Origin: Perkinsus marinus ATCC 50983
Taxonomy: Eukaryota > Perkinsozoa > Perkinsida > Perkinsidae
Assembly (NCBI RefSeq): GCF_000006405.1
Contig: NW_003209596.1
Location: 67,755-131,754, forward strand
Direction: 5' to 3'
DNA length: 64,000 nt
In this document: one piece after another, positions 22,152 to 34,194 of the stretch
How the letters are laid out: each line of letters starts with the position of its first letter
Position numbering within the stretch: position 1 is the first letter of the stretch
The notes under the pieces: model-generated
What the model saw: only the letters and a program-made list of their open reading frames with translations
Database searches by the model: none
What the model was told of the DNA's origin: nothing
Translations under genes and position numbers: made by a program

Positions 22152-23788
22152 CTAGAGGCCGAGCAGTTCCTTGTTGATATCATCATCTTCATCCTCGTCC
22201 ACACTAGGAATGGCAGCTGGACGCTTCTTCGACTGTTGTTGCTGCTGATCAGCCGACTGCCCTGGGGTCTGGAGTGAAGCCATGTGTTGGTAGTACTTCA
22301 GCCAGCAAGATCGACGATAAGCCTCGAAAGCATCTGACCGCATGGATGAGCCACGAGTATCCATCATCAGGAAACAATATTTCAGAAGATATAACTAGAT
22401 GTAAACCGATGTTCACTCGCAATGGAATCAACAGGACTAACGTACAGTCTGCGTGAACGTACAACCACGATCATTCAGTTTTAGTTCGTATGAACGATAG
22501 CCTAGCAATACCATGACTACCCTTATCTTCGGGATCGGGCGCAGGACCATACCCAGAGTCAGGGGATGAACACCGTTCGATACTCCTCTCGGCAGCAGGA
22601 GGAGGAGGAGCAAGCGCAGACATCCTTTGGAGAGCCTGATAAGGATGGTAGATACGATCCATGATGAAGATGGCTATACTTGTCGTTTCCGACGCTGCAG
22701 CTCGGTCTCTTCTGGTAGCTGCTCTCTATGAGGATGACTGAAGCCTGGTGGTGGTGTAGGGAAGGGAGGAGGCTCCGGGAAACCATCGGATACTGGAGGG
22801 GACGCCATGTGATCTGAAAGAAGGATGGTATTGACCAATGCATCAGGGAACCTGTTACATGGCATGGGAGTATGCTGAGGAGGATATCCCTGAGGGCCAC
22901 CCCACGTTGGAGGGTGTTGGGGAGGATATCCAGGCATGGCCTCCTGCGGCCACCAGTCATCGCCAGGGCTAAGGAAAAGACGTAACCAGTATGCTTCGGG
23001 ATATTCCTATCTACCCGAGTGGAGGTGGTCCGGATGGGTAGACAGGTAGCCTCTGTTTGTCCTCCACCATAACGCTGAGGTCCGCGGCAACTCGGTCGAT
23101 GGTCTCCTTTCGCCGTGCCAACCCAGTGTCGATCTGCAGAGTATAGTAATATAAAACAACGTCATGTGCTGTCGGGGTGCCCGAAGATTCCATGTTGAAC
23201 ACCTCGACATGGTTCGTTCGTGAGAACGCCATGAACGGTGTACACAAAACCAATATGCAAGCTTCAGTCTGCTCCCAACGAGCTCTAGTATGTGCGAGAG
23301 TTCATAGTCAAACGCTGGTATCAGTTTAGTTGGATTTGGGCATTGGATCGCTTGTGAGATTAGTACCACGTCAGGCGATGACTATAAGTAAGTCACGAAG
23401 TGTTTTTTCACAGCTACTCATCCTTACATTACTGAGACCATGACCAAGCCTGTATCACCTCATCTAGCATCCTCTTCCAAGCTGGATCACTGACGATGAG
23501 TGCTGGTGGAGCGCCGGAGGACACCAGCCGTCGGACGTCTGCCAAACTGGTGGATGACGGTGACGTCATACCGAGAAGGTCAACTGCAAAAGATTCCTAG
23601 CACTACATACAGTCGAGGCAGGTTACGGCGAGAATAACTCAACTCAACTGTAGAACAGTGAGGAGTAACGGAGGAAGAACGATGAAGCATGAGAGAATAT
23701 CTCCGGGTTAGGAAATTATTACTCACTTGACAAATTTCGCGCAGAGCAAATCGTCCATCCATCGTCCATCGTCACCAAAGTCGCTCAT
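22152..23788 (-). CDS. unrecognised Pro-rich protein, multi-exon
   Basis: Starts MSDFGDDGRWMDDLLCAKFV at 23788, with a donor GTGAGT right after it. Further exons read LLGMTSPSSTSLADVRRLVS, PAWKRMLDEVIQAWSWSQ, AFSRTNHVEVFNMESS and TGLARRKETIDRVAADLSVM. A Pro/Gly/Tyr-rich stretch follows (YPPQHPPTWGGPQGYPPQ), then PPPGFSHPH and a basic ELQRRKRQV. The last exon has AFEAYRRSCWLKYYQHMASL, Gln repeats, a basic SKKRPAAIP (possible nuclear signal) and an acidic tail ending NKELLGL. The whole looks like a nuclear RNA-processing or transcription adaptor, but I do not recognise the family. Five or six short introns are implied. Confidence 0.5.
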
Positions 23789-24024
23789 CACCCCACCATT
23801 TCTCTCACCAACTAGATAAATGTTTTTGATGTTCTCTACTTCATCGACAGCGTAATAATCTCGGCTACGGGAATTAGTCCAACCTCATTCGTATCCTCTG
23901 CTCTTCCACATTGGATACGCCTCAGTCTCGGGCGAGTATGGACATGGGTTTGGCTCGAATAGTGGTAGCTGCTTAGCTGCCGCCGGGCTCTGTATTAGGA
24001 ATCAATCTTGTCCAGCTTGCGTGA

Positions 24025-24303
24025 GTCAATCTGATTGAAAGTGATACTGAGAATGAAAGCGACTCTCAGAAACTCACGAATCGACGCGCTGTTAGAGGGA
24101 ATCTAGTCGATCTGAGGGAGATCATCGCTAGAGGTGACCCCAAAACTACAGGTTTCCGTGGAGGAGCGACCAGCACCGTAGCGGCTATGGACGGTAATAC
24201 GAGGAGTAGGGGGTTGCACAGTCCTTGGTCGTATCTTGTGAATCCGATAATTCGGAACAACGTTATGGTGGTATGGACGGATACATCTTGCAGTGCGCCA
24301 TGA
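24025..24303 (+). CDS. small open frame of coding character
   Basis: About 92 codons are open without an early ATG, so it would have to be an internal or last exon: ESDTENESDSQKLTNRRAV, then NLVDLREIIARGDPKTTGF, ending at a stop at 24301-24303. Upstream at about 23885-24020 another open segment reads ASVSGEYGHGFGSNSG and LCIRNQSCPAC. No family was recognised. The opposite strand is also open over part of it, so support is weak. Confidence 0.25.
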   Translation, partial: VNLIESDTENESDSQKLTNRRAVRGNLVDLREIIARGDPKTTGFRGGATSTVAAMDGNTRSRGLHSPWSYLVNPIIRNNVMVVWTDTSCSAP

Positions 24304-24348
24304 GATGAAGTCGACAATAAGGCCTGGAATGAGACTACAGCATTTCCA

Positions 24349-24468
24349 GGTCAAATTAATTTTTTACCGACAAATTTAATTTTTTACCCATTTGGTTAAT
24401 GTTTTACCTTTTTAATTAACGTTTTACCCATGGCTTTAATGAAATACCAAGAAAATTAATATTATACC
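24349..24468. repeat. six-copy tandem array with an exact 20-bp period
   Basis: TACC ends fall at 24368, 24388, 24408, 24428, 24448 and 24468, exactly 20 bp apart. The consensus is six variable bases, then TTAAT, one base, and TTTTACC; the last two copies are the most diverged (GAAATACC, ATTATACC). It sits about 355 bp upstream of the NUDCD2-like start and about 560 bp upstream of the Pro-rich gene on the other strand. Confidence 0.85.
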
Positions 24469-24823
24469 CGGTTTATTTGAAAGTTTAGGAGTTTGATTTA
24501 ATCAAGGCGCGCCCAATGATAATGTGGCCATCTATAAGCTATCGATGGCCTCATTGATGGGTGACCGTGAATTCTCAGCTCGATGCTCGGCGGTGTTCGA
24601 CTATGATAAGTTGAATGAGCTTATGCGGTCGATTTGCTGTAATTGGGGGATGCCTCGACTGAGGGATACATATCGCAGTTCGAGCTTAGCGTCATGTGTG
24701 GCGAAATAGGGAGGGTGGGAGTTACCAACGGAGTGGTATACGGGTGTTTCTCCTCCACTCCCACGATTAAGTTGGTGACGTAAATTGTGATGATGGGCGA
24801 GGAAAAAGCATGGGGTTGTGTAG

Positions 24824-25556
24824 ATGATGAATGAGAAGGATCCCAGGGTTAAAGAGTTGGGCAAGAAAGCGAGAGGTCGACAATTGTATGTCTATGGAGG
24901 TCATGTGGTGTATGAATGGGAGCAGACGCAAGATGAGGTGATCAGGGGGGAAGGACAGTCATCCATGAACTCGCCTGTGCTAATCTCTGTGGACTATCGG
25001 GCAGAGGGCAAATTCCTCAGCCGTTCTGATCTCGAACCGTTATTTAAGGTACACGTGTATGTAAGGTTACCTCAGAGTTTTGTATTTCACTGGAGCCTAG
25101 ACCCGTGAAGCTAAGTTTGAGAGCAGCGGATCAGTTTTATTTCAACCATGTACCGTAACCAGGCCAACCCCAGTCTCTATACATCACATGGTTGTTTGGT
25201 CAGGGCAGGTCTAGTGGATAAGGATCATTCAATGCTGTTTATAGAGGATAGGGAAGTATTACATATAATCCTGGCCAGGGTGACCACTGGATTTTCTCTC
25301 GGAATCACGAATTGATTCCTTCATCCATTAGAGATTGTTCAAGTGGTGTAGGCCCGCACGCAGTGCTTCGAGGGGCAGGCCCAGCAAAGCTCATGCTTGA
25401 GAGGTTCCAAGTGTCACGTACTTGGCAGCGGTCGCCTGAGGATTACTTGTCTCGTGGTGTCAGGAGGAGCATCCGGGGTTCGATTTCTCAGGAGCGGAGT
25501 TTAACGGCAACGTACCCAATGCCAGAGAATTCATGGGCGGGGTACAGTATAAATGA
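24824..25556 (+). CDS. NudC-domain-containing protein 2-like (CS domain) co-chaperone
   Basis: Exon 1 gives DPRVKELGKKARGRQLYVYG and HVVYEWEQTQDE. A GTGATC donor and TTTAAG acceptor lead to VHVYVRLP, the start of the CS domain. Further exons supply DKDHSMLFIEDREVLHIILA (the last CS strands, where NUDCD2 has GTWTLEDRKMVRIVLTK). Then come LMLERFQ and the diagnostic NUDCD2 tail EEHPGFDFSGAEFNGNVP with NAREFMGGVQYK and a stop at 25554-25556. NUDCD2 relatives are small Hsp90 co-chaperones linked to dynein regulators. The middle exon boundaries (25080-25260) were not fixed. Two adjacent Met codons occur at the start; 24824 is taken. Confidence 0.75.
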
Positions 25557-25691
25557 CAGGGATTTTGTGATAGGAGTTATGTGGTTTCCAGCACGATCAT
25601 TGTTGCATTCTAGCAGGGTTTGTCTTCACATACCTGTGGGTAGTAATCTTTGAGGTACTCCCTTATCGTGAGCTGAGCTGATTTTTCATTC

Positions 25692-27893
25692 ATGGCCACT
25701 CATAGCTCGATCCTCAGTGGCTTGAAGGCTTCGCTCGACGAGCAGCCGTCCGAGGGGAGCCGTGCAGGGACAGAGGAGGTCTGGTTTGATTTGAGAAGGA
25801 GTGATGATACTGGCGTGGTATGGCGGGCATCTAGTAATAGTAGTCGAGCCCCAGGCAGCCCTAGCTTTCGCAGCACATCTCTGATCGAACTCGGTGAAAC
25901 TTCTGATCCTGAGGTGGCTGTAGGCGGCGCTAGAGGGATCCTCAGAGCCTCGAGACCCGAGCCGGGCAAGATCAATCTCGCTTCGATGTCGATCACGAGT
26001 GTTGGGGACGATAGTTCCTCGCCGGGAGAGTGCCTGGGCGATGGTAGTTTGAGTGGATCTCGGATGTCTACTAGGGATGGCAGTCATGTGTCGCGGCGAG
26101 GTGGGGTAGTGTCCGTTGATGCTGTCCTCAAGGGCTTCCCATCATGCTCCGCCTCTTCTTCCTCTCAATCAGCCTCGAGGAGGTCTACTGCCAGGGGTGG
26201 TCCGAATGCCCTGATGGAAGAGCGCTGGATCCCCAGCGCATTACGCCCTCGGAGGGAGTCTATAGATATCGCGTGGGCCGCGACCAGACTGGACAGAAAG
26301 AGTCCAGTATTAAAACTAAACTTGTGCTATCAAATGCTGAGCAGCACTGATGGTATAGAGATGGTGAAGGGAAGGGAAAAGGTGGTGGAAGTGGACCTGT
26401 CCAGTAACAATATTGAGTCCTTTGGTCTCGCCAACGGGTTGCAGTGGCGTAGTCTTCTCGTACTCAACTTGGCATCGTGTATGTTATCGAAGCTCTATAG
26501 GATTGAGTGGCCACCACAGTTGAGGCATTTCATCGTCTCCAACAACCGTCTGAAGCGGTTCGATTGTGCTCTACCGAAGACGCTTGAGAGTTTAGAGTGT
26601 CAGCATAATCGATTGGAGACCTTGGAGGAAGCCGAAGGGTTGAAGAGACTAAGTCGGTTGAATGCTTCCCACAATGCCCTCACGTGGGGGACGGTACGTG
26701 ATGCTTTGCGGTCACTGTCGGGCTTGGTCGTATTGGACTTGGGATACAACCCCATCGATAAAATAGAGGTAGGCGTCTTCGTGCGAATCCGCGGACTGCA
26801 GGAGCTCACTTTGGATGGCTGCCGCTTGAAGAGCCTCGGGTTCGTTCCAGAAGGAAACGTTCTGTCGGTCCTCTCTGTGGCTTGTAATCGTCTAAAGGGT
26901 ATCCAAGGCCTCCCAGTATGTGAGCGCCTCACTGAGCTGTACTTGTCCAGCAATCGCCTGTCGACTTTGAGGGGGTTGGCGAGAGCGTGCCCGAACGTAG
27001 AAGTGCTGCAACTGATGAACAACAAACTGGAGGAAGGCAGGTCGGTAGCTGAGGAGCTGACCGCTCTGAAGGACCTCGCTGAACTTACGGTAGGTATAGA
27101 CCGCGATACTTATATAGTAGGGGGTGCCATCGGCCGGGATCAGGTTGCTGGCAATCCATGCTCACTCTTGCACTCCTGTTCAGCACAAGGCTTGCACCGC
27201 TGCTGTCAGCGTCTGTCAGTCTTGGATGGGGTCATCTTGGGAAGGAAGGATACCAATGAAAGAGAGGTAGCTGGGATAGTAGCTACAAGGGCGACGGCTA
27301 CCAACAACCGAAATCGTCCGTCTCCCTCGAAATTATTGACAAGTTCAGTACCTTATAGTTCCTCAAGTCGATTCTATCAGCTGAATGTGAAAGTCAATAT
27401 CGCCTTAGTCCGCGAGAGTCCTACACGGGCCTCGAAGGCAAAGAGAAGTCTCAGATAAGATTGGAAGACAGTCTGGAGGGGCCGGAACGCTCCATTGCAG
27501 CGAAGGCGACATCACAGTTACTGGAAAAACTGCAGCCCAGGGGGTTTTGGGACGAAACTAAAGTATGCTCGACCTAGCTCAATGTGCCTCACCTTGTCAC
27601 CCCATATCGTGATCATTTCGGTCTATCCATGTGTTGATGGTCTTAGTTGAGTACGGAGTGGACCTCCCCGATGGAGCATATGATTGGGGATCTCAGTGCG
27701 GCAACGGACCGTCTCACTACTGCAGCCAGAAAGGACCTCAGAAAGTCGGTCCTCTATATCCTGCCACGGTGTGTGTCTTTGAACTTAGGATGACAAAGTG
27801 GTTGGCTAAGGCGGAGGAAGTGTTGGAAAAGGAGGCTTATTTGAGAGGCCTCGAGGAGGGCGACGATGACGATCTGTCGGTGGGTCTGACATA
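25692..27893 (+). CDS. leucine-rich-repeat protein (SDS22-like repeats)
   Basis: The first exon is open for over 450 codons: about 200 residues of Ser/Arg-rich, disordered leader, then at least nine LRRs of about 21-24 residues. Examples are VVEVDLSSNNIESFGLANGL, LRHFIVSNNRLKRFDCALP, LESLECQHNRLETLEEAEGL, LVVLDLGYNPIDKIEVGVF and LTELYLSSNRLSTLRGLARA. They end in a cap (VEVLQLMNNKLEEG, ELTVG). An intron runs from about 27090 to 27142, after which VAGNPCSLLHS continues, as expected of an LRR C-cap. Later exons (27350-27560, 27640-27893) are helical and acidic, ending GDDDDLSVGLT. The repeat type resembles phosphatase- or tubulin-associated LRR proteins, and a cilium or PP1 role is possible but unproven. 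Confidence 0.75.
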
Positions 27894-28715
27894 ACCTGTG
27901 TGGACTATGAGACTTCTCAGTATGCAAGCATTCTCCTGGAGAAGCCCGAGCTCAGTGAAAGAACGGTATAGTGTCTCTCTTAATGTTGGACTTTGCATTC
28001 TACTGATACCACACCTTCAATACATCACCGCATGTCCACCCGCCGTGCCTGCTTCTCAACGACATCTCACTTGAGTTCTCATGGCTGCTATTCTTTCGTC
28101 TTCTCTCTCAGTTCTGTATTGTTTTTCCTTCCGATGGGCTTCCCACATTGAGGAAGGTCGCTCACCACGGCGTATGCCGCTACCAGTAGTCGGCTTCCTA
28201 GCCCTCGTATTGTGCCACTCCTGCTTCTGGATTTTTCCCCGCCGCTAACTTTCGATGGCTCAATTCTTTTACGCTCCCTTCTGTGCTGTGGGCCTCTGCG
28301 TAACTGTTGTTCGTCACGGACAGAGGGGCGATAGGTCGTAGAGGAGAACCCAGATAGGGATCGTCGAAGTGGTCGATGGCTCAGGACCAGTGACTATTTC
28401 CTATGTTCTGTCAAACCTGGTGTTAGTTTAGCCTTCGTGATTGCCTTGGTGTCCTTCTTCTCGAACATATCGGTCGAGTATCCCTTCCAAGGCCGCGACA
28501 AGGAGATCATCTTTTCTTTGCGTAACTCAGTCGCTGTTGTAGCAGCAACTTTGTTGACTGGGGAGGTGCCGATCGTTTGAGGCAGGTTTGAGTGAGCTCA
28601 ACTGCAAGTATCACGATGACAACTGTATGTGATCCGTAGTTGGCGTCGCGACGACTGCGATACTCAACTATTGCAATAAGATGTCGAATGCGTATTTGTA
28701 TGCCGGCACGCTCAT

Positions 28716-28739
28716 CTGCACATAGCCCGCTATGTGCAG
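28716..28739. repeat. perfect 10-bp inverted repeat
   Basis: CTGCACATAG (28716-28725) and CTATGTGCAG (28730-28739) pair perfectly across a 4-nt loop, CCCG. A short stable hairpin in otherwise gene-free DNA. Confidence 0.6.
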
Positions 28740-29643
28740 CGAGCTCGTATGCAGATAGCTAGCTTGGGGAGCAAAATAAGCGAGTTGAAGGTGAACAGGA
28801 GGAAAAGTGAAGAGACTCTTGACGAAAATCGGAGAGACCAAGGACGTTCAAGGGTCTTCGCAAACTCGCTGGCTCGAAGCGAACCGATGAAGGGCTCTTC
28901 CTTGTGAATTTAGTTTGATGACGCATGTACCATAACTTGGCGGTGATACCCCAATATTGGTTTCCTCAATGGTAAGAAATACTGACAACATGGCTTAGTT
29001 GTACAACTTGGTTGTTATATTGTTGTTCATTGAATGTGTTCCGTTCAATCACTGAACTTCAGTGCTACGAGGCTCCACTAGTCAGCACTTGTCGAGGTTG
29101 ACTTTGATCGACTTATAGTGCTTGCTCATAGTATGGAGAATTCATGGCCAGAGGATTCATCGTCTTCTGAAATACCAGTCTTCGAGGGGAACTCAGGCAA
29201 CCTTAGCTATTGATGAACCAACCTGATAAGGAATAAGTAAAATATAATCTTATAACACTTTTTATATCACCCCGGGACTACCGCAGCTTTTGCTATTTTT
29301 CAGCTGAAACTCGGGCAGGTGATCGGACTTCACCCCTCTGTGCGCCAGAGAGAGTACCTTCAGATCACTCGACAATGGGATGCGGGCTACAGACTTTGCT
29401 CTCTCGCTGTCCGCCCTCTTCCTGAGTGATGCGTTGGTGCGCTCTACTGACAATTTGTCAGTCTGAATTATCATAGTCAAACTTGGTTCTATTACTTCCA
29501 TTCTCGCATGATCACTTGTCAAACTTGCACAGGAAAAGGTGTAGAGGTGTTCGGGGGTGCCTCACCATGGGTCACAACCCTTCGCGGAGTGATTGGTAGA
29601 GAGATTTTCATCCAAGACGTATGCGGGAACTGTAACACAATCC

Positions 29644-29680
29644 AAGCCGTGCTAATACAGTCGCTGTATTAACACGGCTT
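29644..29680. repeat. long near-perfect hairpin, 17-bp arms, 3-nt loop
   Basis: AAGCCGTGCTAATACAG (29644-29660) pairs with CTGTATTAACACGGCTT (29664-29680) with one mismatch around the loop TCG. It is the most stable short hairpin I noticed outside the repeat arrays. It lies in gene-poor DNA, about 490 bp upstream of a gene start. Confidence 0.7.
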
Positions 29681-30166
29681 CCCGCTCGATGAAATATGAC
29701 GGTATCAATTGTACACGACTTGCATTGTGATTTGTGTACGAACGTGATTACCACACTGTAATTATCACAGACGCTACCGAGAAGTGGCTTGTATATTAGC
29801 ACCTGCCTGTTTTGGAACCGAGGGTCCCGGGGTGCACTAGGTGAACAGCAAAGAGCCTATCCTCATCCATTTTCTCTACCATGAGATAAAACACTATAAA
29901 ATTCCGTTATTCCGGACCTTCCAGAAGCACATCTTCGTCGATTAAATGTCGACTTCCCGCGGCAGAGGGCTCTGAGAGTGTAGCGTGTGACTTGTCTGTT
30001 TTCGGATTGTCGATCTCATTGCTTTTTATACGCATTACTAGAGATCGCTTGCATCCGCCTGGATGGTTGTTAAGGTTCATCGATGTTTGGTGTTGCGCCA
30101 AGTCATCAATCTCGATTTCGTAAGAGCCTGTTTGTCTCTCAAAGTTGTTGAACATTTGTTGATTCA

Positions 30167-33100
30167 ATGTCTGTCGTCGCATCCGTCGGCATCAGTGAGC
30201 GCTTTGAATGGTGGATAGTATGCCATTGTGCTCTCTTCTTGATGTTCTATTGGTTCTTATCACCACTACAGCACATTCAGGATAATTCCCACGATTCTCA
30301 CTACTTCTGGGGTCTGCATATCCTCACATATTTCCTCTTGGTGAATGTATTTAGGCACACGCCTCCAGCTCCACGAGGACTGGTAGTGCCTTTCCAGACC
30401 ATTCAGGTCGCTAACTTTTTCATCCCCGCTTTGATCGTCGGACTCCCTGGCTTCTGTTTCGTCGAGGGGATGTTTCGAACCAGAGGCCTTTCGATCATCA
30501 GAACGTACCGCGAATTTATAAACAACTACCTGCTCATGACCTCGGCTGTGAGCTTGCAATACGGTTTTTGCACTCAGCAACGCGGCGACTTGCCCTCGAA
30601 TATCTCCTCCTACTGTGAACTCCTTGATCATCCAGTTACATTCCAGTGTCCAGTCATTCTCACGGTCGGGGCGATCTTCGCGTGCTCGTGGTCACTCCAG
30701 AGGCTATTCGGAAGACGCCATGGCTTCTTCTCGTGTGGCCCGCCGATTGATACCAATATAATTGAAGCTGAGAGGCTTCGAGGACCCCATCCTCGTGATA
30801 GGAAGCCTATGGTGCCATGGTATAGTCTGAGCATGACCACACATCTTTTCGACATCATACTCATGATGAAGGTCTTCCTCGGCAAGTTCGATGCTCGCGT
30901 CCTCCATTCTGTCCAGGCTAAGGAAATCACCTTCTCAGACTTGTCCAGTCGAGAAGACGTGTGGCTCGATTTTCTGGCAGACGGTGGTGACGGGTTCGAC
31001 TCCACCTATACGATCTCCCGGCTTCTGGCACAGCCACACCTCTCCGTCGGGGTTCCGAATGACCGCGCTCTCCTCTCGCAAGCTCGAGACGCTCTAGTAT
31101 CTGCAGACGGAGTTGCTCGCCCGAGAATCGCGACCGAAGTAGATGAACTGGTGCCCTTGTCGAGGAAGACGATTCGGTCCTTACCAACCTTCAACAGCGT
31201 TAGAGATGACTCCCCTGTGTCGGTTAAGGGGAGGGGTGATGGACGATTCACTTTGGCACACCGCAATACGCTGATGTTGCCTCGTGCAGACGTCGTATTC
31301 CATGGTGGTGACGTGGCCTATCCTTCTCCTTCCAATGAGGAGTATGTCAGTCGGTTCATCAGACCTCTTGAGTGGGCCTTACCTCGAATCAATTCTGAGG
31401 ATAATGTCAAGGACTCGGTTGAGCAGCCCCAGATGTTCATTATACCAGGGAACCATGACTGGTTAGCTCAACCGGCTGGACTGAGGTTTATCTGACATTT
31501 CTCAGGCACGATGGCTTAGAGACGTTTCTGCACTGGATAGTGTATAACCAGAAAGTAGCTGGTTGGAAGCTTCCCCAGAAGCATTCGTATTTCGCTGTGA
31601 AACTATCCTATGGTTGGTGGGTGTGGGGTCTGGACCTGGGTCTTTCATATGACCTCGATCGTCCTCAATATGAATATTTCTGTGCCTTGCTGGAGACTGG
31701 CAAAGTAGAGGCAGACGATCGTGTTGTAGTGCTCACGCACAGACCGAATTGGGTTTTTGACCCAGCCGTCGCCGAGGTGAGCATCTTCCCGTTAGTCTGC
31801 GAACTGAGATCTCTTCAGAGAACGGGATATACTCTCAATGTTCTATTGGAGAAGATCGGGGAGCCAAGGCTCGCTATGAGGTTGGCCGGTGATCTCCATC
31901 ACTACACACGATACATGCCTGGCGTAGGACCTGTCGGCAACAGCCGGTGAGTTATGGGCGAATCGTTTCAGGACGGCTCGTCCGGCCCTCCTCTGGTGAC
32001 CTCTGGAGGAGCAGGAGCTTTCTTGCATCCGACCCATTATCCACCGAAGGACTTTCTCAACGCGGCCAATATGGCGTCGAGATTGGGGGAACAGAGTCGT
32101 GATGGGAATGCACACGCAGCTGCAGGAGTTGGTCTCGACTTGCCTCAATACATCAGCAAAGCTTCAGGCACTGGGTAGGCTTGGCCTTGAATTGTATGAC
32201 AAGCATGTGCCGCCATTGTGGATTGAACCCGCAACCATCGGGTATGTCGTTGTAGTAGGAATTCGACTGCAGGTATGTGAGAGTCTGCTCGTACCCCGAC
32301 GAGAATTTGAGTCGTACGCTGACTTGGTCGAACCCCACACACTTCCGCAATCGAAATTGGGGTGCTGACGTCGTACTTGGGATATCATACATACTCATGG
32401 TGGGGCCTTGACGATCAACGGCTCACTTTGCTTTGGCAATTCGATAAGATCTCGATGCAGGTTATTTCCGCTGTCCCATTATGCGGGTCAGCGCGGGTCC
32501 TGGCTCAGGCCGATCTCTGGATGGGTCTGAGGGAATTCTTTTTTCTGATGATAGACACGTTCTATATCATTTATACTACATCGTAGGTCTCCAGAACTCG
32601 TGGAAGATGTCACCACACCACAGTTACCTTTCTTTGTTCACACACTGTTGTTTCCTGGGCTGTGTGATAGCATTGGCTGAGACCCATATGGGTGTCTCCT
32701 GGAAGTAGGCTCACCATCTAAAGACTGTATCACATCGTCGCCGATCAGGCTAGGGGTAGGAGCCGTGCACTATGCCTGTCATGCTATTGCAGCAGTGGCT
32801 TGTATATGCACCGCTGAGTGCGCCACTGTCTACATGGCTCAATTCGATACATCGACCAACGCTGAACCTCCAGCAATAGTACGCTTCTTGGATAGTATCG
32901 TGCTCGAAACTGCTGGGGGAAGTTACGAGGTCTACTTGGTCTGAGGTCGGTCCGAAAGAATATCTTCCCACAGATACCATCCTTCCTGTTGCCTTCGTCT
33001 CTGTGCACGCTGGCTCTCTCTCTCAGCGATCTTCCCAGGATAATAGTCACTAACAGAGACGCTGCTTGTGCGACCATGGCGACGGATCAGGTCAGTGATA

Positions 33101-34050
33101 ATCTTTACACTCGCAGAGCTCCTGCGCACTTCCTGCTATGATTACGGAATTTCATAGATTTTTTCCAATGGTGTTTCAGGATTTGACGAGGCTCGACTAT
33201 ATTGCCCTCATTGGTCCCTTGGTTCCGTATCTGTGGATTATCATTACTCCCATCGCATCGTTCATCCTTGGTTGCTACCTCTTGGTGTCACTTAACGTCT
33301 TGGGCCAACATTGGACCGAGGCGTTCAGCTCCCTCAAGATCCGAGACTACAAGAACTTTGTACGGATGCATATCTCACCCATCACGGGAGACCTGCAGTG
33401 CTTTGTAATCGGAGTCGATCACGTCCCCACTCACTGGGAAATGGACCCTTATTGGGATAGGACTTTAATGCCGAAAAGCGCACGGGTATGAAAAAAGGTG
33501 ACACAATCGACACATTTCGGGACTTCCATTGCGTAACAGTATCGAAGGCCTGTCCTCCTCTTTCTATGCTCGAGAGTGACCGGGGCATTCCTTGTCATAA
33601 CGTCTCTATTTCAAGCTCTCTATCCGTGTGAAGGTACCTTCCTGGAAGTGGGTTACTCCTAGCAAGTACCGACCCAGAGTCAAGAAAAATCCAAATGGGA
33701 AGGTGAGGGAATACCAGTCGCCGCTGACGCTATGTTTTTGTTGACACTGGACAGGCTTTGAAGGGAGGAAGTCAGGCAAAGGTTGTCGACTTCTTTATGG
33801 TGAAAGCTTCGAAGAAGCGTCGACCTGACATTGGTGAAGCGGTACCGTTGGGTGATGACTATTACACAGAGGAGAAGTCGGAAGGAAGTACGCGCTTGGC
33901 TTTCTTTTCTATGCTACATGGCACTCCTGTGAAGGTTTCCCTGCGGAAACTTCTGAACCCAACCCTGTCACGGGACTCATCAGACGGGTCTCATCTTTCC
34001 TGTGGCGGGCTGCGTCTAACGAGTCGCTTGGCGATGATTTCAACATGTGA
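30167..34050 (+). CDS. polytopic membrane calcineurin-like metallophosphoesterase, copy 1
   Basis: The first exon (30167-31461) gives an N-terminal membrane part (ALFLMFYWFLSPLQHIQD; YFLLVNVFRHT; FFIPALIVGLPGFCFVEGM; PVILTVGAIFACSW), then FLADGGDGFDSTYTISRLLA. Metallophosphoesterase motifs follow: ADVVFHGGDVAYPSPS, IIPGNHDW and, after an intron (31462-31505), GWKLPQKHSYFAVKLSYGWW, VVVLTHRPNW, RLAGDLHHYTRYM and GGAGAFLHPTHYPP. The GGD, GNHD, THR and GDxHHY blocks supply metal ligands of this superfamily. After more exons comes a C-terminal membrane pair (PYLWIIITPIASFILGCYLL), then GQHWTEAFSSLKIRDYKNF and VPSWKWVTPSKYRP, ending GDDFNM at 34050. Similar large membrane phosphoesterases are known from oomycetes and plants; the substrate is unknown. 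About eight or more short introns. Immediately followed by a paralogue. Confidence 0.8.
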
Positions 34051-34194
34051 ATCTTGATATAATTTTTGTGACTCTGCTGGTCACTTTTAGCTTTCATGCA
34101 GACAATAGACATTGTTGCGTAGAGGCTGTTAGCTGATATACGGTCAGTGGAATGTATGATTGTGGAACGATGAGGTGTTTCTCTTGTCAGTTGA

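Larger units (their letters stand above)
27894..30166. other. gene-poor 2.3-kb region with two strong hairpins
   Basis: Only short frames are open. 29262-29522 (-) has some polar protein character but no motif, and 29907-30182 (-) overlaps the next gene's start. The structured elements are two inverted repeats, listed separately. The right end should contain the promoter of the first metallophosphoesterase gene. Confidence 0.45.

Noticed and set aside
24349-24468. Reading the 20-bp array as a coding repeat.
   Set aside because: 20 is not a multiple of three and stops occur in every frame.
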